Under the pieces are notes generated by a model. It saw nothing but the letters and a program-made list of their open reading frames with translations, was not told the DNA's origin and made no database searches. From JAXMDC01 sp046349035 (lineage in GTDB: Bacteria; Pseudomonadota; Alphaproteobacteria; Rhizobiales; Kaistiaceae): DNA of 64,000 bases. The DNA lies in contig JAXMDC010000003.1 of assembly GCA_046349035.1 (NCBI GenBank), forward strand, positions 372,001 through 436,000, read 5' to 3'. The translations under genes were made by a program, and so were the position numbers. This document shows positions 51,651 to 60,569 of this stretch, one piece after another (position 1 is the stretch's first letter; the number at the start of each line of letters is the position of its first letter).

Positions 51651-52285
51651 GCCGTGCCCGGCGGACGGCCGGGCCGCTGACGGTAGCCGGGAAGCGTCCA
51701 GGCGAAGACCAGCGCGCCGGCGCGCACGCCAAAGGCGACCGCGCTCGCCGCAAGGCCGGCCGGCCAGCGCGGCAGGCCGAGAGCGGCAAGGCCGACATAG
51801 ACCACCGCCCCGGCCAGCGCGGCGGTGACGTAGAGTTCCTTCCGCATCAAGACCGAGGGTTCGCCCGAGGTGACGTCGCGAATAATCCCGCCCGAGGTGG
51901 CGGTGAGGACGCCGACGGCGACGGCGGCGAGCGGCCCGGCGCTCCGGTCGAGGGCCTCGGCGGCGCCGAGCACGGCATAGGCCGCAAGCCCGACCGCGTC
52001 GGCCCAAAGCAGCAGGCGATAGCGCGACTCGGCAAGGTGGGCGGTGAAGTAGACAATCACCGCGACGGCCAGGCAGACGCCGAGTTGCGAGGGATCGGCG
52101 ACCCAGAACACAGGATTCTTGCCGAGGAGGAGGTCGCGGATGGTGCCGCCGCCGACACCGGTGATGCTGGCGAGGAAGGCGAAGCCGATAATGTCCATCT
52201 GCTTGCGCGAGGCCGCCAGCGCTCCCGCCGCGGCGAAGACGGCGACGCCGGCATAGCCAAGGACCGGGAGGAAGAAATCGTCCAA
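51647..52285 (-). CDS. trimeric intracellular cation channel (TRIC/UPF0126) family protein
   Basis: This 212-residue membrane protein contains two repeats of three helices, each with a glycine-rich kink: ITGVGGGTIRDLLLG and LTATSGGIIRDVTSGEPS. This is the bacterial TRIC/YadS pattern, a potassium-type channel family. The start is TTG at 52285, the only sensible start, with a G-rich ribosome-binding site. It lies after grpE on the minus strand. Confidence 0.92.
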   Translation of the reverse strand: MDDFFLPVLGYAGVAVFAAAGALAASRKQMDIIGFAFLASITGVGGGTIRDLLLGKNPVFWVADPSQLGVCLAVAVIVYFTAHLAESRYRLLLWADAVGLAAYAVLGAAEALDRSAGPLAAVAVGVLTATSGGIIRDVTSGEPSVLMRKELYVTAALAGAVVYVGLAALGLPRWPAGLAASAVAFGVRAGALVFAWTLPGYRQRPGRPPGTA

Positions 52286-52317
52286 CGCCCCCTCCCCCGC
52301 TTGCCGCCGGCGAGCCC

Positions 52318-53181
52318 TTAGGACGGCGTCGGCTTGGCCTTGGCCGACTTGGCGACCGCGACCAGCGCCGGCCGCAACACGCGCTCGCCGATGGCGTAGC
52401 CCGGCTGCAGCACGTTGGTAACGGTGCCGGGGGCGGCGTCGCCGGCGTCGGTCTCGAACATCGCCTGATGGAAATTGGCGTCGAACTTCTCGCCGCGCGG
52501 CTCCAGCCGGCGGACGCCGTGCTTGCCGAGAACGTGGAGGAAGACCCGCTCGGTGGCCTCGATACCTTCGAGGAGCGTGGCCAGAACCGGCGGGCGCTCC
52601 GCCTGATCGGCCGGCGGCACCGCCTCGATGGCGCGGCGGAGATTGTCGCCGACCTGAACGATCTCGCGGGCAAAACTGGTGACCGCATATTGCCGGGCGT
52701 CGGCGACCTCGCGCTCGGCGCGGCGGGCACGATTTTCCGTTTCCGCCGCAGCGCGGAGCAGGCGGTCCTTGAGGTCGGCGGCCTCGGCGACGAGGGCGGC
52801 GATGCGGGCCTCGGCGTGGGCGAGTTCCGGTGTGGGCCCGGGCGGCGCTTCGCGCCCTCCCTGGGATTTGGGCTCGGGCTCTGGTTCCGCCTCCGGTTCT
52901 GGCTCAAGCGCCCGCGCCGCCTTGGCGGCCTCGCCACCGGCGTCGGCCACCACTTCCGCTGGAGCGTCTTCGGCTGCCGCCTCGTCCGCATTGTCCGCCA
53001 CGGCCGGGTCGGCCATCGCCACCGGCTCGTCGCCCGCAGCAGTTGCGGCCGCCTCTGCGTCCGGCGACGCTTCGCCCTCGGCCTCGGCCGCCGCCGTAGC
53101 CTGGCCGGCTGGCTCGCCCTTGGCGGCCCGGTTCTTCCCGGCCTGTTTTCCGCTCTTGGACCCGCTCTCCTCGGCCGTCAT
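52318..53181 (-). CDS. grpE: nucleotide exchange factor GrpE with long acidic N-terminal extension
   Basis: The C-terminal ~160 residues are GrpE: a long coiled-coil (LKDRLLRAAAETENRARRAEREV), ARDIVQVGDNLRRAI-like segment (AREIVQVGDNLRRAIEAV) and GEKFDANFHQAMFE. It releases ADP from DnaK. The first ~115 residues are Ala/Glu/Pro-rich and likely disordered, with an E-P repeat stretch, making the protein 287 residues against about 200 in most species. dnaK is not in the window. Confidence 0.93.
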   Translation of the reverse strand: MTAEESGSKSGKQAGKNRAAKGEPAGQATAAAEAEGEASPDAEAAATAAGDEPVAMADPAVADNADEAAAEDAPAEVVADAGGEAAKAARALEPEPEAEPEPEPKSQGGREAPPGPTPELAHAEARIAALVAEAADLKDRLLRAAAETENRARRAEREVADARQYAVTSFAREIVQVGDNLRRAIEAVPPADQAERPPVLATLLEGIEATERVFLHVLGKHGVRRLEPRGEKFDANFHQAMFETDAGDAAPGTVTNVLQPGYAIGERVLRPALVAVAKSAKAKPTPS

Positions 53182-53229
53182 CTCGCTATCAGCTCCACTG
53201 CGCGTCGCTGTGCCCGATCAATCGGGCGG

Positions 53230-53258
53230 ATATCTGGTCTCCAGCGAAGAAAATCAAG
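53230..53258 (-). promoter_or_regulatory. candidate heat-shock-type promoter of grpE
   Basis: On the minus strand CTTGAT (53258-53253) and CAGATAT (53236-53230) are separated by 16 bases. This loosely resembles the alphaproteobacterial RpoH -35 CTTGA and a -10 with ATAT. It lies 49-77 bases upstream of the grpE ATG. Confidence 0.3.
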
Positions 53259-53279
53259 CCGGGCGAGCCATGCTTGGGC

Positions 53280-54242
53280 TCAAAGGCGGCGAAGCGCCAC
53301 GCGCTCGACACGGTGGCTCGCCCCTTTCCACAGGATCAGGCTGGCGCGCGGCCGCGTCGGCAGGATGTTTTCTCGGAGATTGACGAGGTTGATCGTCTGC
53401 CACAGCTGCCCGGCGACGCGGCGCGCTTCGTCGTCGCCAAGATTGGCATAACGATGGAAATAGGACTTCGGGTCGCGGAAGGCGGTCTGGCGGAGCGTCA
53501 GGAAGCGGGCGACGTACCAGTCGCGGATCGCCGCCTCGTCGGCGTCGATATAGATCGAGAAGTCGAAGAAGTCGGAGACGAAGGGCACGGCGCGGCCGTC
53601 GCGCGGCAGGTGCGAGGGTTCCAGGACGTTCAGTCCCTCGACGATCAGGATGTCGGGACGGTCGACGACAACGCTAGCGCCCGGCACGATGTCGTAGACC
53701 AGATGCGAGTAGACCGGCGCCTCGACCGGCGCCTCGCCGGCCTTCACCGCCGACAGGAAATTCCGCAGCGCGGAGATGTCGTAGCTCTCGGGAAAGCCTT
53801 TGCGGGCGAGCAGGCCGCGGCCCTCCAAGACGGCGTTCGGCCAAAGGAAGCCGTCGGTGGTGACGAGATCGACGCGCGGCACGTTCGGCCAGCGCGAGAG
53901 CAGGGCGCGAAGGACGCGGGCGGTGGTCGACTTGCCGACCGCCACCGAGCCGGCGATGCCGACGATGAAGGGCGTCTTGCCGTCCTGGGTGCCGAGGAAG
54001 GTGCGAGTCGCGGCGTGCAGCCCCTGCATGGCGCGGACATAGAGGCTGAGGAGGCGCGACAGCGGCAGGTAGATGTCGACGACTTCATCGAGCGAGATCG
54101 GGTCGTCGAGGCTGCGCAGGCGTTCCAGATCCGCCTGGTTCAGCGTCATCGGCGTGTCGGCGCGAAAGCGGGCCCACTCGGCGCGCGTGAACTCGCGGTG
54201 CGGCGCGTAGCGAGTGACGGGCGCGGCGGAATCGGCGGTCAT
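53280..54242 (-). CDS. coaA: type I pantothenate kinase
   Basis: This 320-residue enzyme phosphorylates pantothenate, the first step in coenzyme A synthesis. It has Walker A GSVAVGKSTTARVL, VTTDGFLWPNAVLE, YDIVPGASVVVDRPDILIVEGLNVL and the C-terminal YANLGDDEARRVA-type sequence. It overlaps hisE by four bases, which ties it to the his operon. Confidence 0.96.
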   Translation of the reverse strand: MTADSAAPVTRYAPHREFTRAEWARFRADTPMTLNQADLERLRSLDDPISLDEVVDIYLPLSRLLSLYVRAMQGLHAATRTFLGTQDGKTPFIVGIAGSVAVGKSTTARVLRALLSRWPNVPRVDLVTTDGFLWPNAVLEGRGLLARKGFPESYDISALRNFLSAVKAGEAPVEAPVYSHLVYDIVPGASVVVDRPDILIVEGLNVLEPSHLPRDGRAVPFVSDFFDFSIYIDADEAAIRDWYVARFLTLRQTAFRDPKSYFHRYANLGDDEARRVAGQLWQTINLVNLRENILPTRPRASLILWKGASHRVERVALRRL

Positions 54243-54565
54243 GCGCCCTTCGACCGGCCGGCCTTCTCGGCGTGGCCGCTTTGTGCGGTGCGGCGCTGCA
54301 ATTCGGCCATGACCTCGGCGAGGGGCACCTTGCCCGCCTGGAGCAGCACCAGCAGATGGTAGAGCACGTCGGCTGCCTCGGCGCGAAGTGCGGCAGCGTC
54401 GCCCGAGGTCGCCGCCACCACCGCCTCGACCGCCTCCTCGCCGAACTTGCGAGCAACGTGCGGCAAGCCCTTGGCGAGCAACGCGGCGGTGTAGGAATCG
54501 CCGACGGCGGCGCCGGAACGCTCGGCGATACGGGCGGCAAGGTCGGCGAGGGTGAATGCGGTCAT
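54239..54565 (-). CDS. hisE: phosphoribosyl-ATP diphosphatase
   Basis: This 108-residue MazG-like helical protein performs the second step of histidine synthesis. It has GLPHVARKFGEEAVEAVVAA and EAADVLYHLLVLLQAG, with metal-binding Glu and Asp residues. The ATG at 54565 is 7 bases after hisF and gives the normal length. hisI is not nearby. Confidence 0.95.
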   Translation of the reverse strand: MTAFTLADLAARIAERSGAAVGDSYTAALLAKGLPHVARKFGEEAVEAVVAATSGDAAALRAEAADVLYHLLVLLQAGKVPLAEVMAELQRRTAQSGHAEKAGRSKGA

Positions 54566-54572
54566 CGGGCCC

Positions 54573-55352
54573 TCATGCATCGAGGCGGACGGGAATACCA
54601 CTCGCCGCCATGTGGCGCTTGGCCTCGGCGATGGAGTGGAGGCCGAAGTGGAAGATCGAGGCGGCCAGCACGGCCGAGGCATGGCCCTCGCTGACGCCGG
54701 CGACAAGGTGGTCGAGCGTGCCGACCCCGCCGGAGGCCACCACCGGCACCGGCACCGCATCGGCGACGGCGCGGGTCAGCGCAAGGTCGAAGCCGTCGCG
54801 CGTGCCGTCGCGATCCATCGAGGTGAGGAGGATCTCGCCGGCGCCGATGCGGGCGACTTCCTCGGCATAGGCGACAGCGTCGAGGCCGGTGCGATTGCGG
54901 CCGCCATGGGTGAAGACCTCCCAGCGCGGCATCTCGTCCGGCGCCGATACCAGCTTGGCGTCGATGGCGACGACGATCGCCTGGGCGCCGAACTTGTCGG
55001 CGGCGCGGCCGACGACGCCGCGGTCGCGGACGGCGGCGGTATTGATCGACACCTTGTCGGCGCCGGCCAGCATCAGGGCACGGACATCCTCGACGCTGCG
55101 GACGCCGCCGCCGACGGTCACCGGCATGAAGCAGGCCTCGGCGGTGCGGGCGACGACGTCGAGGAGGATGGCACGATCCTCGTGGCTGGCGGTGATGTCG
55201 AGGAAGCAAAGCTCGTCGGCGCCGGCGGCGTCGTAGGCGCGGGCCGCCTCGACCGGGTCGCCGGCATCGCGCAGATCGACGAAGTTCACCCCCTTCACCA
55301 CCCGTCCGTCCTTGACGTCGAGGCAGGGGATGACGCGGACCTTGAGCATCAA
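54573..55352 (-). CDS. hisF: imidazole glycerol phosphate synthase cyclase subunit
   Basis: This 259-residue TIM barrel makes imidazole glycerol phosphate and AICAR with ammonia from HisH. It starts with RVIPCLDVKDGRVVKGVNF, and has TVGGGVRSVEDV, ADKVSINTAAV and VVASGGVGTLDHL. It sits in the order hisB-DUF2628-hisH-hisA-hisF-hisE-coaA on the minus strand. Confidence 0.97.
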   Translation of the reverse strand: MMLKVRVIPCLDVKDGRVVKGVNFVDLRDAGDPVEAARAYDAAGADELCFLDITASHEDRAILLDVVARTAEACFMPVTVGGGVRSVEDVRALMLAGADKVSINTAAVRDRGVVGRAADKFGAQAIVVAIDAKLVSAPDEMPRWEVFTHGGRNRTGLDAVAYAEEVARIGAGEILLTSMDRDGTRDGFDLALTRAVADAVPVPVVASGGVGTLDHLVAGVSEGHASAVLAASIFHFGLHSIAEAKRHMAASGIPVRLDA

Positions 55353-55442
55353 AGCGTCCTGAAAGAAAGCGTCCTGAGAGGAGGCCGGAAAAGGCTGGCC
55401 GGCCAGCGCCTTATAGCGACAAGCGGCAGTCGATTGAAACCC

Positions 55443-56189
55443 TCACCGGCGTCCCGCGGCGGCAACGGCGCGCAGCTTGGCCAGGGCCTCGGCCGGATCG
55501 ATCCTCCCGTCGTAAAGCGCGCGGCCGCTGATCGCGCCTTCCAGGATCGCCGCGTCGGGCTGGGTCAAGCGGTCGATGTCGGCCATCGAGGCGAGGCCGC
55601 CGGAGGCGATCACCGGGATTGGCACAGCGTGGGCAAGAGCGATCGTGGCGGGAAGGTTCAAGCCCTTGAGCACGCCGTCGCGGTCGATATCGGTGAAGAC
55701 GATCGCGGCGACGCCGGCGTCGGCGAAGCGGAGGGCCAGTTCCTCGGCTGCAAGGTCGGAGGTTTCCGCCCAGCCGGAAACCGCGACGCGGCCGCCGCGG
55801 GCGTCGATGCCGACGGCGACGCGGCCGGGGAATGCCGCCGCCGCCTCGCGGACGAGGGCGGGATCGCGCACCGCGGCGGTGCCGAGGATCACCCGCTCCA
55901 CGCCGCGTTCCAGCCAGGCGGCGACGGCGGCGAGGTCGCGGATGCCGCCGCCGAGTTGGACCTTGAGGGTGGTCGCGGCGAGGATTGCCTCGACGGCGGC
56001 GCCGTTGACCGAGCCGCCGGCAAAGGCGCCGTTGAGGTCGACGACGTGCAGCCAGTCGAAGCCCTGGCCGGCGAAGCGGCGGGCCTGCGCGGCGGGATCG
56101 GCGTTGAAGACGGTGGCGCGCGCCATCTCGCCGCGTTCGAGGCGAACGCACTCGCCGTCCTTCAGGTCGATGGCGGGGAAGAGGATCAC
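55443..56189 (-). CDS. hisA: ProFAR isomerase
   Basis: This 248-residue TIM barrel isomerises ProFAR to PRFAR. It starts VILFPAIDLKDGECVRL with catalytic Asp8 and has VQLGGGIRDL, VFTDIDRDGVLKG and VIASGGLAS. The start is a GTG at 56189, right before the conserved opening. A 90-base gap follows before hisF. Confidence 0.96.
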   Translation of the reverse strand: MILFPAIDLKDGECVRLERGEMARATVFNADPAAQARRFAGQGFDWLHVVDLNGAFAGGSVNGAAVEAILAATTLKVQLGGGIRDLAAVAAWLERGVERVILGTAAVRDPALVREAAAAFPGRVAVGIDARGGRVAVSGWAETSDLAAEELALRFADAGVAAIVFTDIDRDGVLKGLNLPATIALAHAVPIPVIASGGLASMADIDRLTQPDAAILEGAISGRALYDGRIDPAEALAKLRAVAAAGRR

Positions 56190-56211
56190 GGAGTGGGCGG
56201 CCGGGATAGGG

Positions 56212-56850
56212 TCAGGGGCGCCAGCGCACGAAGTTGCGCAGGAGGGCGAGGCCGAGGCGCTGGCTTTTCTCGGGATGGAACTGCGTGCCGGCGACATTGC
56301 CGCGGGCGACGACGGCGGTGACCGGCCCGCCATAGTCGGCGACGGCGACGACATCGCCGGCGTCGGCGGCAACGAAATGGTAGCCGTGCAGGAAATAAGC
56401 GTGCCAGCCGGCGGGTCCGAGCGGTATCCCCTCCAGCAGCGGATGCGGGCGGCGGCCCTCGAGATTGTTCCAGCCCATGTGCGGCACCTTCAGCGCCGGG
56501 TCGGCCGGCACGACGGCGCGCACTTCGCCGGGAAGGCGATCGAGACCGGGGGTCACGCCATGCTCCAGGCCACGCGTCGCCAGAAGCTGCATGCCGACGC
56601 AGATGCCGAGGAAGGGCCGGCCGGAATCGATAACGGCATCGACCGCTTCGGCCATACCCGGCTGCGCCGCGAGGCCGCGGCGACAGTCGGCGAAAGCGCC
56701 GTCGCCGGGGAGGACGACGCGATCGGCGGCGCGCACTGCCGCCGGATCGGCGGTCACCACGACGCTGTCGGCGGCCTCCGAGACCGAAGCCAGCGCCTTA
56801 GCGGCCGACCGGAGATTGCCGGCGCCGTAATCGATGATGGCGGTGGTCAA
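56212..56850 (-). CDS. hisH: imidazole glycerol phosphate synthase glutaminase subunit
   Basis: This 212-residue class I amidotransferase feeds ammonia to HisF. It has IDYGAGNLRS, the nucleophile Cys in GICVGMQLLA, and the His-Glu pair in QFHPEKSQ. The start is a TTG at 56850 behind GTAGAGGC; no ATG or GTG fits. It lies 4 bases after the DUF2628 gene. Confidence 0.95.
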   Translation of the reverse strand: MTTAIIDYGAGNLRSAAKALASVSEAADSVVVTADPAAVRAADRVVLPGDGAFADCRRGLAAQPGMAEAVDAVIDSGRPFLGICVGMQLLATRGLEHGVTPGLDRLPGEVRAVVPADPALKVPHMGWNNLEGRRPHPLLEGIPLGPAGWHAYFLHGYHFVAADAGDVVAVADYGGPVTAVVARGNVAGTQFHPEKSQRLGLALLRNFVRWRP

Positions 56851-56854
56851 GCCT

Positions 56855-57298
56855 CTACCCGCCGAGGGCCTGGGCGAGGCTCGCCGGTGCCGGCGGGGCG
56901 GCGGGCGGAGGCGCGACCGCCGTTCCGGCGGCGAGTTGGGCGAAGTACTGCGCTTCGGCCTCCAGGCGGTCCCGCCCGACTGCCAAGCCAACCAGGCGCC
57001 AGCCCCAGCGCTCCATCGTCCAGCGGCGAAGCTGGTTGGCCTCCAGGGCAAACCACAGGCCGAACAGCATCGCCACCGGCCCAATCGCCTCGGCGCCGTA
57101 AGCGCGACCGACGGCGCCGATCAGCGCCAGGATCAGGCAATAGGCGAGGAAGGTCAGCCACAGGCGGCGGAATAGCAGCCACAGCGGCGCAAAGAACAGC
57201 GCCGGCCAGCAGAAGCCCTCCTTGACGAAGAGGAGCCGCAGCGGCGTTGCCTCGGGAGGCGCGCCTCCCGGCGGGGCGTGGACGGTGTAAATCGCCAT
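56855..57298 (-). CDS. DUF2628 family membrane protein
   Basis: This 147-residue protein has FVKEGFCWPALFFAPLWLLFRRLWL followed by two more hydrophobic stretches, the DUF2628 pattern. It sits between hisB and hisH, a conserved alphaproteobacterial placement; the link with histidine synthesis is not understood. The last ~25 residues are Pro/Ala-rich. Confidence 0.88.
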   Translation of the reverse strand: MAIYTVHAPPGGAPPEATPLRLLFVKEGFCWPALFFAPLWLLFRRLWLTFLAYCLILALIGAVGRAYGAEAIGPVAMLFGLWFALEANQLRRWTMERWGWRLVGLAVGRDRLEAEAQYFAQLAAGTAVAPPPAAPPAPASLAQALGG

Positions 57299-57309
57299 AG
57301 GGGGTAGGT

Positions 57310-57903
57310 TTACCCCCCGAGGCGGCCCTTGGTCGAGGGGACGCTTCCGGCTTGGCGGGGATCCACGGCAACCGCCGCCCGCAGGGCCCGCGCCAGCGCC
57401 TTGAAACAGGTCTCGGCGATATGGTGCGAATTGGCGCCGTAGAGGTTCTCGACGTGGAGCGTGATGGCGGCATTCTGGGCGAAGGCCTGGAAGAATTCGC
57501 GGAAAAGCTCAGTGTCGAAGTCGCCGACCTTGAGGCTCGGGAAGGCCACGTTCCAAACGAGATAGGGGCGGCCGGAAACGTCGATGGCGACGCGGGTCAG
57601 CGCCTCGTCCATCGGCAGATGCACGTCGGCGTAGCGGGCGATGCCCTTCATCTCGCCGAGCGCCTGGCGGAGCGCCTGGCCGAGGGCGATGCCGACATCC
57701 TCGGTGGTGTGGTGCTGGTCGATGTGCAGGTCGCCCTTGGCGCGGACCGTCAGGTCTATCAGGCTGTGGCGGGAGAGCTGCTCCAGCATGTGGTCGAGGA
57801 AGCCAATGCCGGTCTCGACGGCAAAGCGGCCGGTGCCGTCGAGATCGACGGTCACAACGACCTCCGTCTCCTTGGTGCGGCGCTCGACAGTGGCGGTGCG
57901 CAT
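57310..57903 (-). CDS. hisB: imidazoleglycerol-phosphate dehydratase
   Basis: This 197-residue enzyme dehydrates imidazoleglycerol phosphate using manganese. It has GIGFLDHMLEQLSRH, HIDQHHTTEDVGIALG, and ANSHHIAETCFKALARAL with the metal-binding histidines. It is the first gene of the his operon. The 197-base gap to hslV must hold promoters for both directions. Confidence 0.97.
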   Translation of the reverse strand: MRTATVERRTKETEVVVTVDLDGTGRFAVETGIGFLDHMLEQLSRHSLIDLTVRAKGDLHIDQHHTTEDVGIALGQALRQALGEMKGIARYADVHLPMDEALTRVAIDVSGRPYLVWNVAFPSLKVGDFDTELFREFFQAFAQNAAITLHVENLYGANSHHIAETCFKALARALRAAVAVDPRQAGSVPSTKGRLGG

Positions 57904-58007
57904 GGTGCTTCCGAGGTTCCGATGCGGGGCGGCTTCTAACAGCGGCCGCCGATTAAGGCCATGGCATTGGTTAAGTCCGCCTGAGGGCGGGCCGGGCGGT
58001 ATCCGAT

Positions 58008-58035
58008 TTGCACTGCCCGGTGCCCTCACTACATA
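58008..58035 (+). promoter_or_regulatory. candidate promoter of hslVU
   Basis: TTGCAC (58008-58013) and TACATA (58030-58035) are 16 bases apart, upstream of the hslV GTG at 58101. A heat-shock promoter would be expected for hslVU, but this match is closer to sigma-70. Confidence 0.4.
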
Positions 58036-58100
58036 AGGGAACCTCGTGCCGCGACGAGTGCTTCGGGCTCCACGCGGCGGCGGGCGGAAAGGACGTTGGC

Positions 58101-58661
58101 GTGGCGGAAATCGCGGAACATCAACCCTGGCACGGGACGACCATCGTCTCGGTGCGCAGAGCCGGGCGGGTGGTTATCGCCGGCGACGGGCAGGTCACCG
58201 TCGGGCAAACGGTCATTAAGCACAATGCGAAAAAGGTCCGGGCGGTCGGGCGCGGCACGGTGATCGGCGGCTTTGCCGGCGCCACCGCCGATGCCTTCAC
58301 CCTCTTCGAGCGGCTGGAGAAGAAGCTCGAACAATACCCCGACCAGCTGATGCGGGCGGCGGTGGAACTCGCCAAGGACTGGCGGATGGACCGCTACCTT
58401 CGACGCCTGGAGGCGATGATGATCGTCGCCGACCGGGCGACGACGCTGGTGCTGACCGGCACCGGCGACGTGCTGGAACCGGAGTCGGGCGTGACGGCCA
58501 TCGGCTCGGGCGGCAACTACGCCCTCGCAGCGGCGCGGGCGCTGATCGAGGTGCCCGACCTCGGCGCCGAGGAGATCGCCCGGCGCGCCATGCGCATCGC
58601 CGCCGATATTTGCGTCTACACCAACGCCCAGGTGACGCTGGAAAGCCTGCCGGCCGACTGA
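58101..58661 (+). CDS. hslV: ATP-dependent protease peptidase subunit HslV
   Basis: This 186-residue proteasome-like peptidase has the nucleophile threonine in WHGTTIVSVRR after a 12-residue leader that is cleaved before the first Thr. The GDGQVTVGQTV segment and GSGGNYALAAARAL are typical. The start is a GTG at 58101 with GGAAAGGACG upstream. It forms the HslVU complex with the next gene. Confidence 0.96.
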   Translation: MAEIAEHQPWHGTTIVSVRRAGRVVIAGDGQVTVGQTVIKHNAKKVRAVGRGTVIGGFAGATADAFTLFERLEKKLEQYPDQLMRAAVELAKDWRMDRYLRRLEAMMIVADRATTLVLTGTGDVLEPESGVTAIGSGGNYALAAARALIEVPDLGAEEIARRAMRIAADICVYTNAQVTLESLPAD

Positions 58662-58706
58662 ACGCGGCCCACTCTGCGGCCCCTCTCTCAGGACCCTTGA
58701 AACTCG

Positions 58707-60014
58707 ATGACCAACTTTTCCCCGCGCGAGATCGTCTCCGAACTCGACCGCTTCATCATCGGCCAGAAGGAGGCTAAGCGCGCCGTCGCCATCGCCCTCC
58801 GCAACCGCTGGCGGCGACAGCAGCTCGCAGGGCCAATGCGCGAAGAAGTGCTGCCGAAGAACATCCTGATGATCGGCCCGACCGGCGTCGGCAAAACGGA
58901 GATTTCGCGGCGCCTCGCCAAGCTCGCGGCGGCGCCGTTCCTCAAGGTCGAGGCGACCAAGTTCACCGAGGTCGGCTATGTCGGCCGCGACGTCGACCAG
59001 ATCGTCCGCGACCTGGTGGAGATCGGTCTCGGCATGGTGCGCGAGAAGAAGCGCAAGGACGTCGAGGCGCGGGCCCGGCTCGCCGCCGAGGAACGGGTGC
59101 TCGACGCCCTGGTCGGCCAATCGGCGAGCCCGACGACGCGCGAGACCTTCCGCAAGCGGCTGCGCGCCGGCGAACTCGACGACAAGGAGATCGACATCCA
59201 GGTCAAGGACACCGGCGGCGGCATGCCGTCCTTCGAGGTGCCGGGGATGCCGGGCGCCAGCGTCGGGGTGATGAACCTCAACGAGATGCTCGGCAAGGCG
59301 CTCGGCGGGCGGCAGAAGACGCGACGGGTCAGCGTCAAGGATTCGCACGCCATCCTGCTCGCCGAGGAATCGGACAAGCTGCTCGACGACGAGCGGATCG
59401 TGCAGGACGCGATCGCGGCGGTGGAGAACGACGGCATCGTCTTCATCGACGAGATCGACAAGATTTGCGCCCGCGAAGGGCGGATGGGCGGCGACGTCAG
59501 CCGCGAGGGCGTGCAGCGCGACCTCTTACCGCTGATCGAGGGTACGACGGTGCCGACCAAGTACGGGCCGGTGAAGACCGACCACATCCTGTTCATCGCC
59601 TCCGGCGCCTTCCACGTCGCCAAGCCGTCCGACCTGTTGCCGGAGCTGCAGGGCCGGCTGCCGATCCGTGTCGAGCTGCGGCCGCTCTCCAAGGAGGATT
59701 TCCGCCGGATCCTGACCGAGACCGAGGCGAGCCTCATCAAGCAATATGTGGCGCTAATGGCGACGGAGAAGGTGAACCTCGAGATCACCGACGATGCGAT
59801 CGACGCCATCGCCGAGTTCGCGGTGTCGATCAATTCGAGCGTCGAAAATATCGGCGCGCGGAGGCTGCAGACGGTGATGGAGCGCATCCTCGACGAGGTG
59901 AGCTTTGCCGCGCCGGATAAGGGCGGCGAGCGGATCGTCATCGACGCGCGCTACGTCGAAGAGCACATCGGCGACCTCGCGCGGAACGCCGACCTCAGCC
60001 GTTACATCCTCTAA
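58707..60014 (+). CDS. hslU: ATP-dependent protease ATPase subunit HslU
   Basis: This 435-residue AAA+ unfoldase has Walker A GPTGVGKTEISRRLA, the pore motif GYVGRDV, Walker B IVFIDEIDKI and the C-terminal DLSRYIL that docks into HslV. The I-domain lies at about 110-235. It follows hslV by 45 bases. Confidence 0.98.
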   Translation: MTNFSPREIVSELDRFIIGQKEAKRAVAIALRNRWRRQQLAGPMREEVLPKNILMIGPTGVGKTEISRRLAKLAAAPFLKVEATKFTEVGYVGRDVDQIVRDLVEIGLGMVREKKRKDVEARARLAAEERVLDALVGQSASPTTRETFRKRLRAGELDDKEIDIQVKDTGGGMPSFEVPGMPGASVGVMNLNEMLGKALGGRQKTRRVSVKDSHAILLAEESDKLLDDERIVQDAIAAVENDGIVFIDEIDKICAREGRMGGDVSREGVQRDLLPLIEGTTVPTKYGPVKTDHILFIASGAFHVAKPSDLLPELQGRLPIRVELRPLSKEDFRRILTETEASLIKQYVALMATEKVNLEITDDAIDAIAEFAVSINSSVENIGARRLQTVMERILDEVSFAAPDKGGERIVIDARYVEEHIGDLARNADLSRYIL

Positions 60015-60023
60015 CGCGCCGCA

Positions 60024-60569
60024 TTAGCCGGCCGACCGGCGCCGGCGGACCAGCACGTAAAGGGCGCCCGAGCCGCCGTGGCCGGGCTGCGCCTCGTCGA
60101 AGCCGATGACGAGGGGACGGAGTTCGGGGGAAGCCAGCCAGAACGGCACCAGGCGCCGGAGCACGCCGCGCTCGGCCTGGCCGGGAAACGCAGGCTGACC
60201 GCCGCCCTTGCCGGTGATGACGAGAGCCATGCGGCCGCCGGCCGCCTGGGTCCTGGCGAGAAAGCCCTTCAGGCGTTCATGCGCCTCGTGCTGAGTGAGG
60301 CCGTGCAGGTCGAGGCGGGCGTCGACGCTGACCCGGCCACGGCCGACGCGCGTCGCCAGACGCCGCTCGATCGGCGCCAGATGCGGCAGGCCGGCGGGAC
60401 GCGGCGCCGGTTTGGCAGCGGCTGGCGCGGTCGGCGGACGAAGCGCAGCCGGGGCGGCTTCTGCCTTGGCGGCGGCCCTCGGCGGACGCGGGCGGAGCGG
60501 GGTCATGGTGGCGGTGACCGCCTCCCAGAGCGCGCGGTCCTCCGGCGTCAGGTCGCGGCGCCACCTCAC
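60024..60569 (-). CDS. Smr/MutS2-type endonuclease domain protein
   Basis: This 181-residue protein has a Pro/Ala-rich N-terminal half and an Smr domain with LDLHG at 86-90 (LDLHGLTQHEA) and GKGGG at 120-124, followed by GVLRRLVPFWL. Smr domains nick DNA or RNA. The GTG start overlaps the mltA stop (GTGA). It converges with hslU over a 9-base gap. Confidence 0.92.
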   Translation of the reverse strand: MRWRRDLTPEDRALWEAVTATMTPLRPRPPRAAAKAEAAPAALRPPTAPAAAKPAPRPAGLPHLAPIERRLATRVGRGRVSVDARLDLHGLTQHEAHERLKGFLARTQAAGGRMALVITGKGGGQPAFPGQAERGVLRRLVPFWLASPELRPLVIGFDEAQPGHGGSGALYVLVRRRRSAG

